From Gottfriedia luciferensis (GTDB lineage Bacteria; Bacillota; Bacilli; Bacillales; Bacillaceae_G), in the NCBI RefSeq assembly GCF_001712755.1, contig NZ_MDKC01000007.1:62001-126000 (forward strand): DNA of 64,000 nucleotides, given 5' to 3'. Below, in pieces: positions 9,526 to 17,763 of the stretch. Every line of letters begins with the position of its first letter. The stretch's first letter is position 1. A program made the translations under genes and the position numbers. The notes beneath the pieces were generated by a model. That model ran no database searches, had not been told where the DNA came from, and worked only from the letters and a program-made list of their open reading frames with translations.

Positions 9526-9786
9526 ATGAATTATGATGATCCAGTAAAAAATAGAGTAAAGCGAATTGAGGGACAGATTCGTGGAATTTTAAAAATGATG
9601 GAAGAAGATAAAGACTGTAAAGATGTCATTACACAGTTATCAGCAGTTAAATCAGCTTTGGATCGTACGATTGGCGTAATAGTAAGCTCAAATTTAGTTG
9701 ATTGTGTCCGAAATGCGAATGAAAACGGGCAAGATGCCGAAGATTTAGTGAAGGAAGCAGTAAACTTACTTGTAAAAAGTAGATAA
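9526..9786 (+). CDS. cstR: CstR-type persulfide-sensing repressor (YrkD-like)
   Basis: 86 aa, all-helical CsoR/RcnR family (DUF156). Cys31 and Cys60 occupy the two CstR positions, while the copper His of CsoR is replaced by Asn (SSNLVDC). This indicates sensing of sulfane sulfur by di- or trisulfide formation rather than of copper (family knowledge). RIEGQIRGI is the DNA-binding helix signature. GGGGTG at 9515-9520 serves as ribosome site. The gene is autoregulated through operator 2 and separated from yrkE by a small terminator. A true copper CsoR with all three ligands lies at 49689, which makes the contrast clear. Confidence 0.92.
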   Translation: MNYDDPVKNRVKRIEGQIRGILKMMEEDKDCKDVITQLSAVKSALDRTIGVIVSSNLVDCVRNANENGQDAEDLVKEAVNLLVKSR

Positions 9787-9790
9787 GAAG

Positions 9791-9817
9791 AAATGGTTTG
9801 ACACCATTTTTTATTTT
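9791..9817 (+). terminator. Small terminator after cstR
   Basis: Stem AAATGGT / ACCATTT with loop TTGAC, followed by TTTATTTTT. The loop also holds the TTGACA of the yrkE promoter. Confidence 0.6.
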
Positions 9818-9842
9818 TAATATCATATACCCATAGGGGTAA
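9798..9842 (+). promoter_or_regulatory. yrkE promoter with CstR-type operator 3
   Basis: TTGACA (9798-9803), 17-bp spacer, TATCAT (9821-9826), then the operator ATACCCATAGGGGTAA (9827-9842) directly on the expected start site. The last base departs from the palindrome. Confidence 0.7.
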
Positions 9843-9882
9843 TAGTATATATAAGATATAATATATTTTTTTGTTTTTTAAT

Positions 9883-9898
9883 ATACCCCAATGGGTAT
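9883..9898. promoter_or_regulatory. CstR-type operator 4
   Basis: Perfect-arm palindrome ATACCCCAATGGGTAT, 23 bases before the yrkE start and 41 bases downstream of operator 3, so two repressor sites flank the leader. Confidence 0.78.
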
Positions 9899-9921
9899 AA
9901 AGAACGAGAAGGAGAATGAAT

Positions 9922-10398
9922 ATGACAACTAAGAAAACAAATATCATTTTATTTAGTGGAGATTATGATAAAGCAATGGCCGCCTATATTATTGCGAACG
10001 GTGCAGCAGCTTTTGATCATGAAGTAACTATTTTTCATACATTTTGGGGACTAAATGCTTTACGAAAAAGTGAACATGTAGCAACAAAAAAAGGTTTTAT
10101 TGAAAAGATGTTTGGAAAGATGATGCCTAGAGGCGCTGATAAAATGGGACTTTCTAAAATGAACTTTGCTGGTTTCGGTCCAAAAATGATTAAGGATATT
10201 ATTAAAAAGCATAATGCAGTTCCTTTGCCACAATTAATTGAAATGGCCCAAGAACAAGATATAAATTTAGTAGCATGTACAATGACAATGGATCTGTTAG
10301 GTCTACAAACCGAAGAGTTATTAGAGAATATTCAATATGCTGGTGTTGCAGCCTACTTAGGTGAAGCAGAAGAAGGTCAAGTTAACTTATTTATTTAA
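9922..10398 (+). CDS. yrkE: DsrE/DsrF-like sulfur-carrier protein (YrkE-like)
   Basis: 158 aa from the ATG at 9922, which has AAGGAG at 7 bases; the ATG at 9916 is only 1 base from it. The DsrE2-type fold is marked by IILFSGDYDKAMAAYIIANGAAA, HEVTIFHTFWG and the conserved cysteine in LVACTMTMDLLG near residue 114. Family members accept and pass on persulfide sulfur between rhodaneses, TusA and other carriers. It opens the structural part of the operon, in the same order as yrkE in B. subtilis. Confidence 0.9.
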   Translation: MTTKKTNIILFSGDYDKAMAAYIIANGAAAFDHEVTIFHTFWGLNALRKSEHVATKKGFIEKMFGKMMPRGADKMGLSKMNFAGFGPKMIKDIIKKHNAVPLPQLIEMAQEQDINLVACTMTMDLLGLQTEELLENIQYAGVAAYLGEAEEGQVNLFI

Positions 10399-10418
10399 TT
10401 AGAAAGGATTTGAATGAC

Positions 10419-10715
10419 ATGAATGAAATTACTGCGATTGAGCTTGAAAATGAATTGAAAACTGGAAAAGAAGTAAATATTATCGATGTTCGTGAGGTAG
10501 ATGAAGTTGCAGCTGGAAAAATCCATGAAGCAATTCATATTCCACTTGGGTTAATCGAATTTCGATTACATGAATTAGATAAATCAAAAGAATATATTAT
10601 GGTTTGTCGTTCAGGTGCTCGAAGTGGGCGTGCAACGGAATTCCTTCAATCTCAAGGGTTTAACGTTAAAAACATGGTAGGCGGAATGCTTTCTTGGGAA
10701 GGAAACGTAGAATAA
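10419..10715 (+). CDS. Single-domain rhodanese (sulfurtransferase)
   Basis: 98 aa. The ATG at 10419 is preferred (AAGGA 10 bases before); a TTG three codons upstream is too close to that site. It has the rhodanese signature IIDVREVDEVAAGKI, active-site Cys63 in MVCRSGARSGRA, and the closing NMVGGMLSW. It moves sulfane sulfur from donors such as persulfides or thiosulfate to acceptors. It lies 20 bases after yrkE. My recollection is that the B. subtilis yrk operon has no separate gene here, which makes it an extra module. Confidence 0.92.
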   Translation: MNEITAIELENELKTGKEVNIIDVREVDEVAAGKIHEAIHIPLGLIEFRLHELDKSKEYIMVCRSGARSGRATEFLQSQGFNVKNMVGGMLSWEGNVE

Positions 10716-10732
10716 TTTTTTTGATTAAATTA

Positions 10733-10748
10733 ATACCCTAGGTGGTAT
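10733..10748. promoter_or_regulatory. CstR-type operator 5 (internal)
   Basis: ATACCCTAGGTGGTAT: one mismatch from a perfect ATACCC-N4-GGGTAT. It is between the rhodanese gene and yrkF, 21 bases before the yrkF start. Confidence 0.62.
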
Positions 10749-10769
10749 CATAAGTGCGGAGGTCATAAT

Positions 10770-11342
10770 ATGGAGTTCATTAAAACTAACATGAAATTAG
10801 ATGCAAAAGGATTAGCTTGTCCAATGCCGATTGTAAAGACTAGAAAAGCAATGAAGGATCTAGATAATGGACAAGTGATTGAGGTTCAAGCGACTGATAA
10901 AGGTTCAAAAGCAGACATTAAAGCTTGGGCGGAAAGCACTGGAAATCAATATTTAGGTACAATTGAAAATGGAGAAGTATTACTTCATTATTTAAGAAAA
11001 TCTTCAGATGAAAATACAATTGAAAAAAGATTTGAAAACGTCATTTCGAACGATCAATTAAATCAAAAGCTACAAAACGAAAATATAATCGTTTTAGATG
11101 TAAGAGAAGAAGCAGAATATGTATTTAATCATATACCAAATGCGGTATCAATCCCTTTAGGTGAATTGGAGAACCGTATGACAGAATTAAATAAAGATAA
11201 TGAAATATATATTGTTTGCAGAACTGGAAACCGTAGTGATCTTGCTGCTCAATTACTGTTTTCTAGCGGTTTTACTAATGTATTTAATGTCATTCCTGGA
11301 ATGACTGAATGGTCTGGGAAAACAACGAGCATAAAAGGTTAA
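10770..11342 (+). CDS. yrkF: TusA-rhodanese fusion protein (YrkF-like)
   Basis: 190 aa, two sulfur-transfer domains. Residues 1-76 are a TusA/SirA domain with Cys17 in GLACPMPIVKTRKAM. Residues 95-188 are a rhodanese with Cys150 in YIVCRTGNRSDLAAQ. The fusion can pass persulfide internally from one cysteine to the other (family knowledge). CGGAGG lies before the ATG. Staphylococcal CstA is a larger rhodanese-TusA-rhodanese protein; this is the shorter YrkF form. The separate rhodanese and TusA genes in the same operon resemble the missing pieces of CstA. Confidence 0.92.
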   Translation: MEFIKTNMKLDAKGLACPMPIVKTRKAMKDLDNGQVIEVQATDKGSKADIKAWAESTGNQYLGTIENGEVLLHYLRKSSDENTIEKRFENVISNDQLNQKLQNENIIVLDVREEAEYVFNHIPNAVSIPLGELENRMTELNKDNEIYIVCRTGNRSDLAAQLLFSSGFTNVFNVIPGMTEWSGKTTSIKG

Positions 11343-11365
11343 TCTAATTTTTTTTGAATGAAAAT

Positions 11366-11381
11366 ATACTATAGGGGGTAT
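11366..11381. promoter_or_regulatory. CstR-type operator 6 (internal, degenerate)
   Basis: ATACTATAGGGGGTAT: the right arm is intact and the left arm has two changes. It overlaps the AGGGGG ribosome site of yrkH, so it may be only a remnant or may act on translation start-proximal DNA. Confidence 0.5.
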
Positions 11382-11386
11382 AAGGT

Positions 11387-12514
11387 ATGGCAGTCACAGC
11401 AATGTCTGCAAAAGAGATTACAAAAAAAATATTTGATAAAGAAGAACTATTTATTCTAGATGTACGAAATACTGATGATTATAACGATTGGAAAATAGAA
11501 GGTTCAAATTTTGAACATTTAAATATACCTTATTTTGATTTACTTGATGGGGTTGAAGATATTTTAGATAAGATACCTACAAGTAAAGATGTTTTAGTTG
11601 TGTGTGCTAAAGAAGGGTCTTCCATCATGATCGCAGAGATGCTTTCAGACGAGGGACTAGACGTAGCTTACCTTAAAGGCGGAATGAAAGAGTGGAGTGA
11701 ACATCTAGAACCAGTAAAAATTGCAGATTTGAAAAATGGTGGAGAGCTGTATCAATTTGTCAGAATCGGCAAGGGATGTTTATCCTATATGGTGATCTCA
11801 AATAATGAGGCAGCTATATTTGATTCTACTCGAATGACGGATATCTACATTGATTTTGCAAATACAAAGAACGTAAAAATCACAAATGTATTTGATACTC
11901 ACCTTCATGCAGATCATATTTCTGGTGGTAGAAAAATTGCTGAGATTACGGGAGCAACATACTGGTTACCGCCAAAGGATGCTAAAGAAGTTACTTTTGA
12001 ATATAGTCCATTAGAAGATGGTAAGAAGGTATTGATTGGTGAAACGTCAATCAATATCGAGGCTCTTTATTCACCAGGTCATACAATCGGATCAACGTCA
12101 TTTGTTATTGATGAAAAGTTCTTACTTTCTGGTGATATTTTATTTATCGATTCAATTGGTAGACCTGATCTTGCTGGTATGGCAGAGGATTGGGTAGGGG
12201 ACTTACGCGAAACCCTTTATAAAAAATACCGAAATTTATCGCTTGAATTAATTGTGCTTCCATCACATTTTATGGTGATTAGTGAATTGAACGAAGATGG
12301 TAGTGTTTATAAGAAACTAGGATATTTATTTGATCAGAATCATGGATTGAACATTGAGAGTGAAAGTGAGTTTAGAAAATTAGTAACTGAGAACTTACCA
12401 CCACAACCAAACTCATATCAAGAAATCCGTGAAGTTAATATGGGCAAAATTAATTTAAATGAAGAAAAACAGAGAGAAATGGAAATTGGTCCAAATCGCT
12501 GTGCAGTACGATAA
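11387..12514 (+). CDS. yrkH: Rhodanese-metallo-beta-lactamase persulfide dioxygenase (YrkH / CstB-like)
   Basis: 375 aa. Residues 1-112 are a rhodanese with Cys73 in VVCAKEGSS. Residues 125-320 are a metallo-beta-lactamase domain with [11 protein letters not shown] (His172, His174, Asp176, His177), [10 protein letters not shown] and [15 protein letters not shown], the ETHE1-type persulfide dioxygenase pattern, and a distal SHF. A C-terminal tail ends in PNRCAVR. These enzymes oxidise persulfide with O2 at a mononuclear iron to give sulfite. The domain order is the reverse of staphylococcal CstB, which has the rhodanese at the C terminus (from memory). It is the central oxidising step of the operon. 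Confidence 0.92.
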   Translation: MAVTAMSAKEITKKIFDKEELFILDVRNTDDYNDWKIEGSNFEHLNIPYFDLLDGVEDILDKIPTSKDVLVVCAKEGSSIMIAEMLSDEGLDVAYLKGGMKEWSEHLEPVKIADLKNGGELYQFVRIGKGCLSYMVISNNEAAIFDSTRMTDIYIDFANTKNVKITNVFDTHLHADHISGGRKIAEITGATYWLPPKDAKEVTFEYSPLEDGKKVLIGETSINIEALYSPGHTIGSTSFVIDEKFLLSGDILFIDSIGRPDLAGMAEDWVGDLRETLYKKYRNLSLELIVLPSHFMVISELNEDGSVYKKLGYLFDQNHGLNIESESEFRKLVTENLPPQPNSYQEIREVNMGKINLNEEKQREMEIGPNRCAVR

Positions 12515-12535
12515 TGAGACTTGGAGGAGAATAGA

Positions 12536-12763
12536 ATGAAAACTACAAAATTATTAGATGCAAAAGGTTTAGCATGTCCAATTCCAATTGTAAAAACAAG
12601 AAAAGCAATTGCAGAGATTGAAGCAGGCGAAGTACTTGAAATTCATGTAACTGATAAAGGTGCTAAAAACGACCTTGCAGCTTGGGCTAAATCAGGTGGA
12701 CACGAATTATTAAATTATACAGAAGAAGACAATGTTTTAAAATTTTGGATTAAAAAGGGATAA
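12536..12763 (+). CDS. yrkI: TusA-family sulfur carrier (YrkI-like)
   Basis: 75 aa from the ATG at 12536, where GGAGGAG lies 6 bases upstream; an upstream TTG at 12521 would put that site inside the gene. The carrier cysteine is in GLACPIPIVKTRKA, near-identical to the TusA half of yrkF, so the two are probably related by duplication. It shuttles sulfane sulfur between the operon's rhodaneses, DsrE protein and dioxygenase. Confidence 0.93.
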   Translation: MKTTKLLDAKGLACPIPIVKTRKAIAEIEAGEVLEIHVTDKGAKNDLAAWAKSGGHELLNYTEEDNVLKFWIKKG

Positions 12764-12831
12764 GTTAAAAGATTAATATGAAAAGGAGAGTTAAGAGTCA
12801 TATCTCCTTTTCTATTATAGGGGGACTTAAA

Positions 12832-13623
12832 ATGGAATGGACCTTAATTTTAGTACTTTTCTTAGTTGGTTTTTTTGGGTCCTTTATTTCAGGGATGGTA
12901 GGAATTGGTGGAGCGATTATAAATTATCCAATGCTCTTATTTATCCCTCCATTATTAGGATTTGCTGCTTTTACACCACATCAAGTCTCAGGTATAAGTG
13001 CTGTCCAAGTAGTATTTGCAACTTTAGGTGGAGTATTAAGCTATCGTAAAAGCGGTTATTTAAATAAAAAAGTTATATTAAGTATGGGAATAAGTGTACT
13101 AATAGGAAGTTTTCTTGGTGGATTTGGTTCAAATCTACTTTCAGAACATGGTATAAACCTTGTTTATGGTATTTTAGCAATGATTGCGGTCGTTTTAATG
13201 TTTATTCCTAGAAAAAACGTCGAGATGTCAGCAGATGGTCAAATTTCAATTAATGTTTGGCTTGCTTCAGGTTTGGCATTTATCGTTGGAATTAGTGCGG
13301 GTATTGTTGGTGCAGGAGGAGCATTTCTGTTAGTACCAATCATGTTAACAATCTTAAAAATACCAACTCGTGTGACAATTGCTTCGTCATTAGCCATTAC
13401 ATTTATCTCTTCAATAGGCGTAACGATTGGGAAAATCTCTACTGGTCAGGTTGAAATTTTGCCTACAATTATTGTTGTTATTGCAAGTTTAATTGCCTCA
13501 CCATTAGGAGCAAAAATAGGCAAAAAAACAAAAACGCAGGTCTTACGAGGAATTCTGGCAGTATTAATTGGTTTTACCGCTTTGAAGATTTGGATTACGA
13601 TTATTAAATCATGGATTAGCTGA
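12832..13623 (+). CDS. yrkJ: TauE/SafE-family sulfite or sulfur-anion exporter (YrkJ-like)
   Basis: 263 aa from the ATG at 12832 (AGGGGGA ahead of it); an ATG 18 codons earlier is less likely. It has eight or so transmembrane segments and the twin glycine-rich motifs of the family, [13 protein letters not shown] near 22 and [14 protein letters not shown] near 160. The family exports sulfite, sulfoacetate or other sulfur anions. As the last gene after a persulfide dioxygenase, it most likely removes the sulfite produced. A strong terminator follows. Confidence 0.9.
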   Translation: MEWTLILVLFLVGFFGSFISGMVGIGGAIINYPMLLFIPPLLGFAAFTPHQVSGISAVQVVFATLGGVLSYRKSGYLNKKVILSMGISVLIGSFLGGFGSNLLSEHGINLVYGILAMIAVVLMFIPRKNVEMSADGQISINVWLASGLAFIVGISAGIVGAGGAFLLVPIMLTILKIPTRVTIASSLAITFISSIGVTIGKISTGQVEILPTIIVVIASLIASPLGAKIGKKTKTQVLRGILAVLIGFTALKIWITIIKSWIS

Positions 13624-13636
13624 ATGAGTATTAACT

Positions 13637-13680
13637 GTAAAAAACAGAAAAACTATCTTGGGAGTTTTTCTGTTTTTTTA
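13637..13680 (+). terminator. Terminator of the yrk-type sulfur operon
   Basis: Stem AAAACAGAAAAACT / AGTTTTTCTGTTTT with a T tail. Confidence 0.85.
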
Positions 13681-13821
13681 TTGGTCCCTATTATGGTGGT
13701 ACTTATTGCAATATTCTTAAATAAAATTTGCTAATCATGTACTAATTTAATTAAAATGGAACTAGTCGTTTTTTTTAATAGACTTAACTATAAAATTAAA
13801 ATGAAATGGAGAATGGATTAA

Positions 13822-14172
13822 ATGTCAAATCAAAATGAAACGAACGCTTTACCACCAAAAACATGTACGATTGAACGCCTTGTTACGCTTCAAGAGGATG
13901 TCGAAAAGGTATTAGCAGGACAAAAAACTGCTACTCGCCGAAACGGAAGATATGCAGATGTTGGGGAAGTGATGACCCTTCAAAATCACCAGTATGTTGT
14001 TGAAAAAGTTTATTCTCAATCCCTTGGTGAATTAACAGATGAGGATGCTAAGCAGGAAGGCTATGCGACTGTAGAAGAGTATAAGCAATCGATCTTATCA
14101 ATCCATCCTGGAATGCCTTGGCTGCCAAAAATGAGGGTATGGGTTCATGAGTTTCGTCTCATCCAAGATTAA
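13822..14172 (+). CDS. ASCH-domain protein
   Basis: 116 aa. The fold is an ASCH/PUA-like beta-barrel: QEDVEKVLAGQKTATRRNGRY contains the usual small-residue-rich nucleic-acid groove with TATRR, followed by VGEVMTLQ and a MRVWVHEF closing strand. ASCH proteins are thought to bind RNA or modified nucleosides (family knowledge); some act as amidohydrolases on acylated cytidine. GGAGA is at 13810. The membrane protein behind it starts 5 bases after the stop and is probably coupled. Confidence 0.75.
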   Translation: MSNQNETNALPPKTCTIERLVTLQEDVEKVLAGQKTATRRNGRYADVGEVMTLQNHQYVVEKVYSQSLGELTDEDAKQEGYATVEEYKQSILSIHPGMPWLPKMRVWVHEFRLIQD

Positions 14173-14177
14173 TTTTT

Positions 14178-14612
14178 ATGCTGTATAGACTGCTTCTTTA
14201 CATACATATTGCTAGTGTAATTTTATCGATTGGTCCTTTTTTTGTATTGATTCCGATACTTAAAAAGCTGCATACCACACAGTCCGCGATACAACAGAGC
14301 TATTTGGATGTATTCCGGTTTGCTGTCAGATTGGCAAAGCATGCTGGGCATGTACTGGTTGGATCAGGGATCTTGTTGGTACTAGCGGGCCATTGGTCGT
14401 GGAAAACATCTTGGATTGTGATGACTATTCTTCTTTTGGTGAGTTCATTATTATTCCTAGCTAGAGCCTTTTCACCGACCATTCGGAAATTCAGTGAACC
14501 AACCCATGACGGGAGAATGTTGATTCAGAAGCTTCGTCGATCTATCTGGATTTACATCGTTCTTTTGATGATCATGCTATGGTTCATGGTGGTAAAGCCT
14601 ACATTATGGTAG
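14178..14612 (+). CDS. Small four-helix integral membrane protein (DUF2269-like)
   Basis: 144 aa with hydrophobic segments at about 5-27, 55-72, 77-95 and 122-140. The N-terminal IHIASVILSIGPFFVL recalls DUF2269 or related haem-like four-helix membrane proteins, with His10 and His56 possibly usable as ligands (speculative). There is no clear ribosome site, and the start follows the ASCH stop by 5 bases, suggesting translational coupling. Base composition is richer in G and C than in neighbouring genes. Confidence 0.65.
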   Translation: MLYRLLLYIHIASVILSIGPFFVLIPILKKLHTTQSAIQQSYLDVFRFAVRLAKHAGHVLVGSGILLVLAGHWSWKTSWIVMTILLLVSSLLFLARAFSPTIRKFSEPTHDGRMLIQKLRRSIWIYIVLLMIMLWFMVVKPTLW

Positions 14613-14624
14613 GCACAATTCAAA

Positions 14625-14660
14625 AAAGTAGACAAGTTCTATCCTTGTCTGCTTTTTTTT
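14625..14660 (+). terminator. Rho-independent terminator
   Basis: Stem AGTAGACAAG / CTTGTCTGCT and eight T, directly after the membrane protein gene. Confidence 0.85.
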
Positions 14661-14840
14661 CCTTCTTTTAAAATTACTAATAAAAACTAAAAAAATGTGT
14701 ATCAAGACCTATTCCAATCGGTTTATGAAATAAGTTTCTTGACTTGAATATGAAGGACCTAAGACTTATGCCAAACAGTGTGTTTAATAAAATTACTATT
14801 ATCAAAACTCAACTTTTACTAAAAAATTTAAAAATAATTC

Positions 14841-14869
14841 TTGACGGATTATAAAAAGAGAGATAACAT
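14841..14869 (+). promoter_or_regulatory. Promoter of the met leader
   Basis: TTGACG, 17-bp spacer, TAACAT, placed 35 bases before the SAM riboswitch. The 14661-14840 stretch upstream is AT-rich and shows nothing else. Confidence 0.6.
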
Positions 14870-14902
14870 GAACACAATAATTTAAAAACTTAATAAATTC
14901 TA

Positions 14903-15088
14903 TTACTTATCCAGAGAGGTGGAGGGACTGGCCCTGCGATACCTCGGCAACGGGTTTGTTGTTTTGTAACAAATACCGTGCTAATTCCTGCAAATCGTTC
15001 ATGCGATTTGAAAGATAAGAAGTAAAGTGGCTTATATATTATAACCCCTCTTCTTATCTGTTTTCTTGGATAAGAAGAGGGGTTTTTT
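14903..15088 (+). ncRNA. SAM riboswitch (S-box) with terminator, metNPQ leader
   Basis: Classic S-box core: AGAGAGGTGGAGGGACTGGC at 14913, GATACCTCGGCAAC, and GTGCTAATTCCTGC near 14979. P1 is formed by ACTTATC (14905) with GATAAGAAGT (15014). The 3' P1 strand can instead pair with the terminator's 5' arm; the terminator stem (15043-15082) ends in six T. With S-adenosylmethionine bound, transcription stops; without it, metNPQ is expressed (known for this class). Confidence 0.96.
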
Positions 15089-15197
15089 GATGAGGTGCCA
15101 TAGGAGAAAAAGGGGGAAATATAGTTATAAAACCTAGTTTTCAAATCTGTTTACTTAGTTATGGTGAATTGAAATAACTTGCATTGGGGGAAGTAAT

Positions 15198-16214
15198 TTG
15201 ATTGAAATTAAAAATGTCTCCAAGGTTTATCCTGGAAGGCCACCAATTAAAGCTTTAAATAATATTAATATGAAAATTGAGAAAGGAGAGATCTTTGGGA
15301 TCATTGGTTTTTCCGGAGCAGGAAAAAGTACATTGATTCGTTGTTTAAATAGACTTGAAGAGCCAACAGAAGGATCAGTTTTCATTGATGGATTGGACCT
15401 AATGAAATTAAAAGATGAAGAGTTACGTAAGACACGTAGAAAAATTGGTGTCGTCTTCCAACACTTTAATCTACTTTCTGCCAAAACGGTATTTGATAAT
15501 ATAGCAATGCCGCTATACCTAGAAGGAAAAAAGAAACGAGATGTCCAGGAAAAGGTAATGGAGTTAATTGAATTTGTAGGACTTACAGGGAAGCAAGATG
15601 TATTTCCGGGCCACTTATCGGGAGGACAAAAGCAAAGAGTGGGGATTGCAAGGGCACTCGTAACAGATCCAGATCTTTTGCTATGTGATGAAGCTACATC
15701 TGCATTAGACCCTGAAACAACAAAGAATGTATTAGAGCTTTTAAGGAAGGTAAATAAATCCTATAATCTTACAATTTTCCTTATTACCCATGAAATGAGT
15801 GTAATTCGTGATCTATGCGATAAAGTGGCTGTCATTGATAATGGTGAAATTGTAGAAGAAGGTAATGTTTACGACGTATTTACGAATCCACAAAAAAGTA
15901 TTACAAAGAATTTTGTTAACACAGTATTACAAAATGAGGTGCCATCTAAGTTATCGAAATCATTATCAAAGGGAAAATATTATCAATTAGTCTTCCTAGG
16001 TGACAAGGCAGGTAACCCATTATTATCAGAGGTTCTTAAAAAATTCGATATCCATTTAAATATTCTTTATGGATCCATTACAGAGCTACAAGAAAGACCT
16101 TATGGGAATTTGCTTGTGGCACTAGAAGGAACAAAAGAGGAAAGCACAAAAGCTATAAAATTTATTTCGGAAAAGGGGATAGACGTAAGGGAGGTTGAGT
16201 TAAATGGAGCTTAA
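15198..16214 (+). CDS. metN: Methionine ABC transporter ATP-binding protein
   Basis: 338 aa, TTG start behind GGGGGAAG. It has Walker A GFSGAGKST near residue 38, the signature LSGGQKQRVGIARAL, Walker B LLLCDEATSALDP, and a C-terminal NIL domain (about 265-338) that binds methionine and inhibits transport when the cell is replete. It powers uptake of L- and D-methionine. The S-box leader upstream and the metP and metQ genes downstream fix the identity. The stop overlaps the metP start by 11 bases. Confidence 0.97.
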   Translation: MIEIKNVSKVYPGRPPIKALNNINMKIEKGEIFGIIGFSGAGKSTLIRCLNRLEEPTEGSVFIDGLDLMKLKDEELRKTRRKIGVVFQHFNLLSAKTVFDNIAMPLYLEGKKKRDVQEKVMELIEFVGLTGKQDVFPGHLSGGQKQRVGIARALVTDPDLLLCDEATSALDPETTKNVLELLRKVNKSYNLTIFLITHEMSVIRDLCDKVAVIDNGEIVEEGNVYDVFTNPQKSITKNFVNTVLQNEVPSKLSKSLSKGKYYQLVFLGDKAGNPLLSEVLKKFDIHLNILYGSITELQERPYGNLLVALEGTKEESTKAIKFISEKGIDVREVELNGA

Positions 16215-16872
16215 TTGGGAATTCTTTTGGCCGCAGTTTTTGCAGGCAACTCAAGATACATTTCTAACTGTGCTAGGGTCATTTATTTTTGGCACAATCA
16301 TAGGATTGCCGTTGGGTATAATCCTAGTTGTAACAAGGCCAGGTCATATAATGGAAAACAAACCTTTATTTACGTTGTTAAATACCATTATAAATATTGT
16401 TCGATCTGTACCATTTATTATTTTACTAGTTGCCATTATACCGTTTACTAGATTATTGACGGGAACGTCCATTGGTGTAATTGCAGCAATTGTTCCGCTT
16501 TCAATCTTTGTAGGACCTTATTTGGCAAGATTGATTGAGAATTCCATGCTAGAAGTGGATAAAGGGGTGCTAGAAACAGCCTATTCAATGGGAGCAACAA
16601 AGTTTCAAATCATCGTGAAGTTTATTTTACCTGAAGCGATTCCATCGTTGATTCTATCATTTACAACTGCAACGATTGGATTGATTGGATCGACTGCGGC
16701 AGCTGGTGCCGTTGGTGCTGGGGGATTAGGTGACTTAGCTATTACATATGGTTATCAGCGCTTTGAAACATTGGTTATTGTCATTACAGTTGTATTACTA
16801 GTAGTTATTGTTCAACTCATACAAAGTTTAGGAAATACGTGGTCAAGATATGTAAGGAGGAAAAGAGGATGA
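16204..16872 (+). CDS. metP: Methionine ABC transporter permease
   Basis: 222 aa, with five hydrophobic segments. The binding-protein-dependent transport motif lies around LETAYSMGATKFQIIVKFILPEAIPSL near residue 120, which contacts MetN. It forms the membrane dimer of the methionine importer. It is linked to metQ by an ATGA overlap at 16869-16872. The name metI is used in proteobacteria. Confidence 0.96.
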   Translation: MELNWEFFWPQFLQATQDTFLTVLGSFIFGTIIGLPLGIILVVTRPGHIMENKPLFTLLNTIINIVRSVPFIILLVAIIPFTRLLTGTSIGVIAAIVPLSIFVGPYLARLIENSMLEVDKGVLETAYSMGATKFQIIVKFILPEAIPSLILSFTTATIGLIGSTAAAGAVGAGGLGDLAITYGYQRFETLVIVITVVLLVVIVQLIQSLGNTWSRYVRRKRG

Positions 16873-17717
16873 AAAAGTTTTTTACTATTTTTGCAGCATT
16901 ATTATTAACGGTTTCGGTATTATCAGCATGTGGTTCTAAAGCATCATCAGGTAACGGAAAGGAGAGAACGGTTAAGATTGGTATTAACGGTGATGACTAT
17001 GAACTTTGGAATATTGTACAAAAACAAGTAAAAAGTGAAGGCATTAAATTGAAAATTATTTCATTTTCAGATTATGTTCAACCTAACACAGCACTTAATG
17101 ACGGTAGTCTTGATTTAAATGCTTTTCAAACGATTACGTATATGAACCAATTTAAAGGTGATCATAATTTAGATATTTCTGCGATTGGCTCGACGGTGAT
17201 TGCGCCAATGGGAATTTACTCACATAAGTTTAAAAAGTTAAGTGATATTCCAGATGGAGCAACTATTACGATACCAAATGATGTTACGAATGCAGGCCGT
17301 GCACTTAAACTATTACAATCTTCAAAGTTAATTAGTTTAGTAGATAATTTTGACCCTAAAGGAAGTATTGAACAAATTAAAGAAAATCCTAAGCATCTAA
17401 AAATCAAACCGATTGCTGCAGGGCAAACAGCTAGATCATTGGATGATGTGGCAGCAGCTATCATCAATAATGGATTTGCCGTTCAAGCAGGCTTAGACCC
17501 TGCAAACGATCCACTTTATAAAGAAGATCCAAATGATAAAGCAGCTATGCCGTATATCAATGTTATTGCATCTCGTACGAAGAATAAAAATGACAAGGAT
17601 TTTTCAAAGATTGTAAAGGCTTATCAATCAAAAGAAGTTCATGATTACATTATTAAACGTGACAAAGGCGCTACGGTTCCAGTAGTCATTTCGGTTGATA
17701 AAATTAAAAATCTATAA
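16869..17717 (+). CDS. metQ: Methionine-binding lipoprotein
   Basis: 282 aa from the ATG at 16869, coupled to metP and preceded by AAGAGG/AGGAGG. The signal peptide ends in lipobox LSAC (Cys21), so the mature protein is anchored outside the membrane. The NlpA/MetQ fold is shown by VKIGINGDDYELWNIV, LNAFQTITYMNQF and IGSTVIAPMGIYSHK. It captures methionine for MetNP. Confidence 0.96.
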   Translation: MKKFFTIFAALLLTVSVLSACGSKASSGNGKERTVKIGINGDDYELWNIVQKQVKSEGIKLKIISFSDYVQPNTALNDGSLDLNAFQTITYMNQFKGDHNLDISAIGSTVIAPMGIYSHKFKKLSDIPDGATITIPNDVTNAGRALKLLQSSKLISLVDNFDPKGSIEQIKENPKHLKIKPIAAGQTARSLDDVAAAIINNGFAVQAGLDPANDPLYKEDPNDKAAMPYINVIASRTKNKNDKDFSKIVKAYQSKEVHDYIIKRDKGATVPVVISVDKIKNL

Positions 17718-17763
17718 AGCTAGTTCATGCTTATTTAAAAGAATGGAAGGGAGATCAGTTTAA

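Noticed and set aside
14890-15144. Minus-strand open frame across the met leader
   Set aside because: It lies over the SAM riboswitch and its terminator; the RNA structure explains the sequence.
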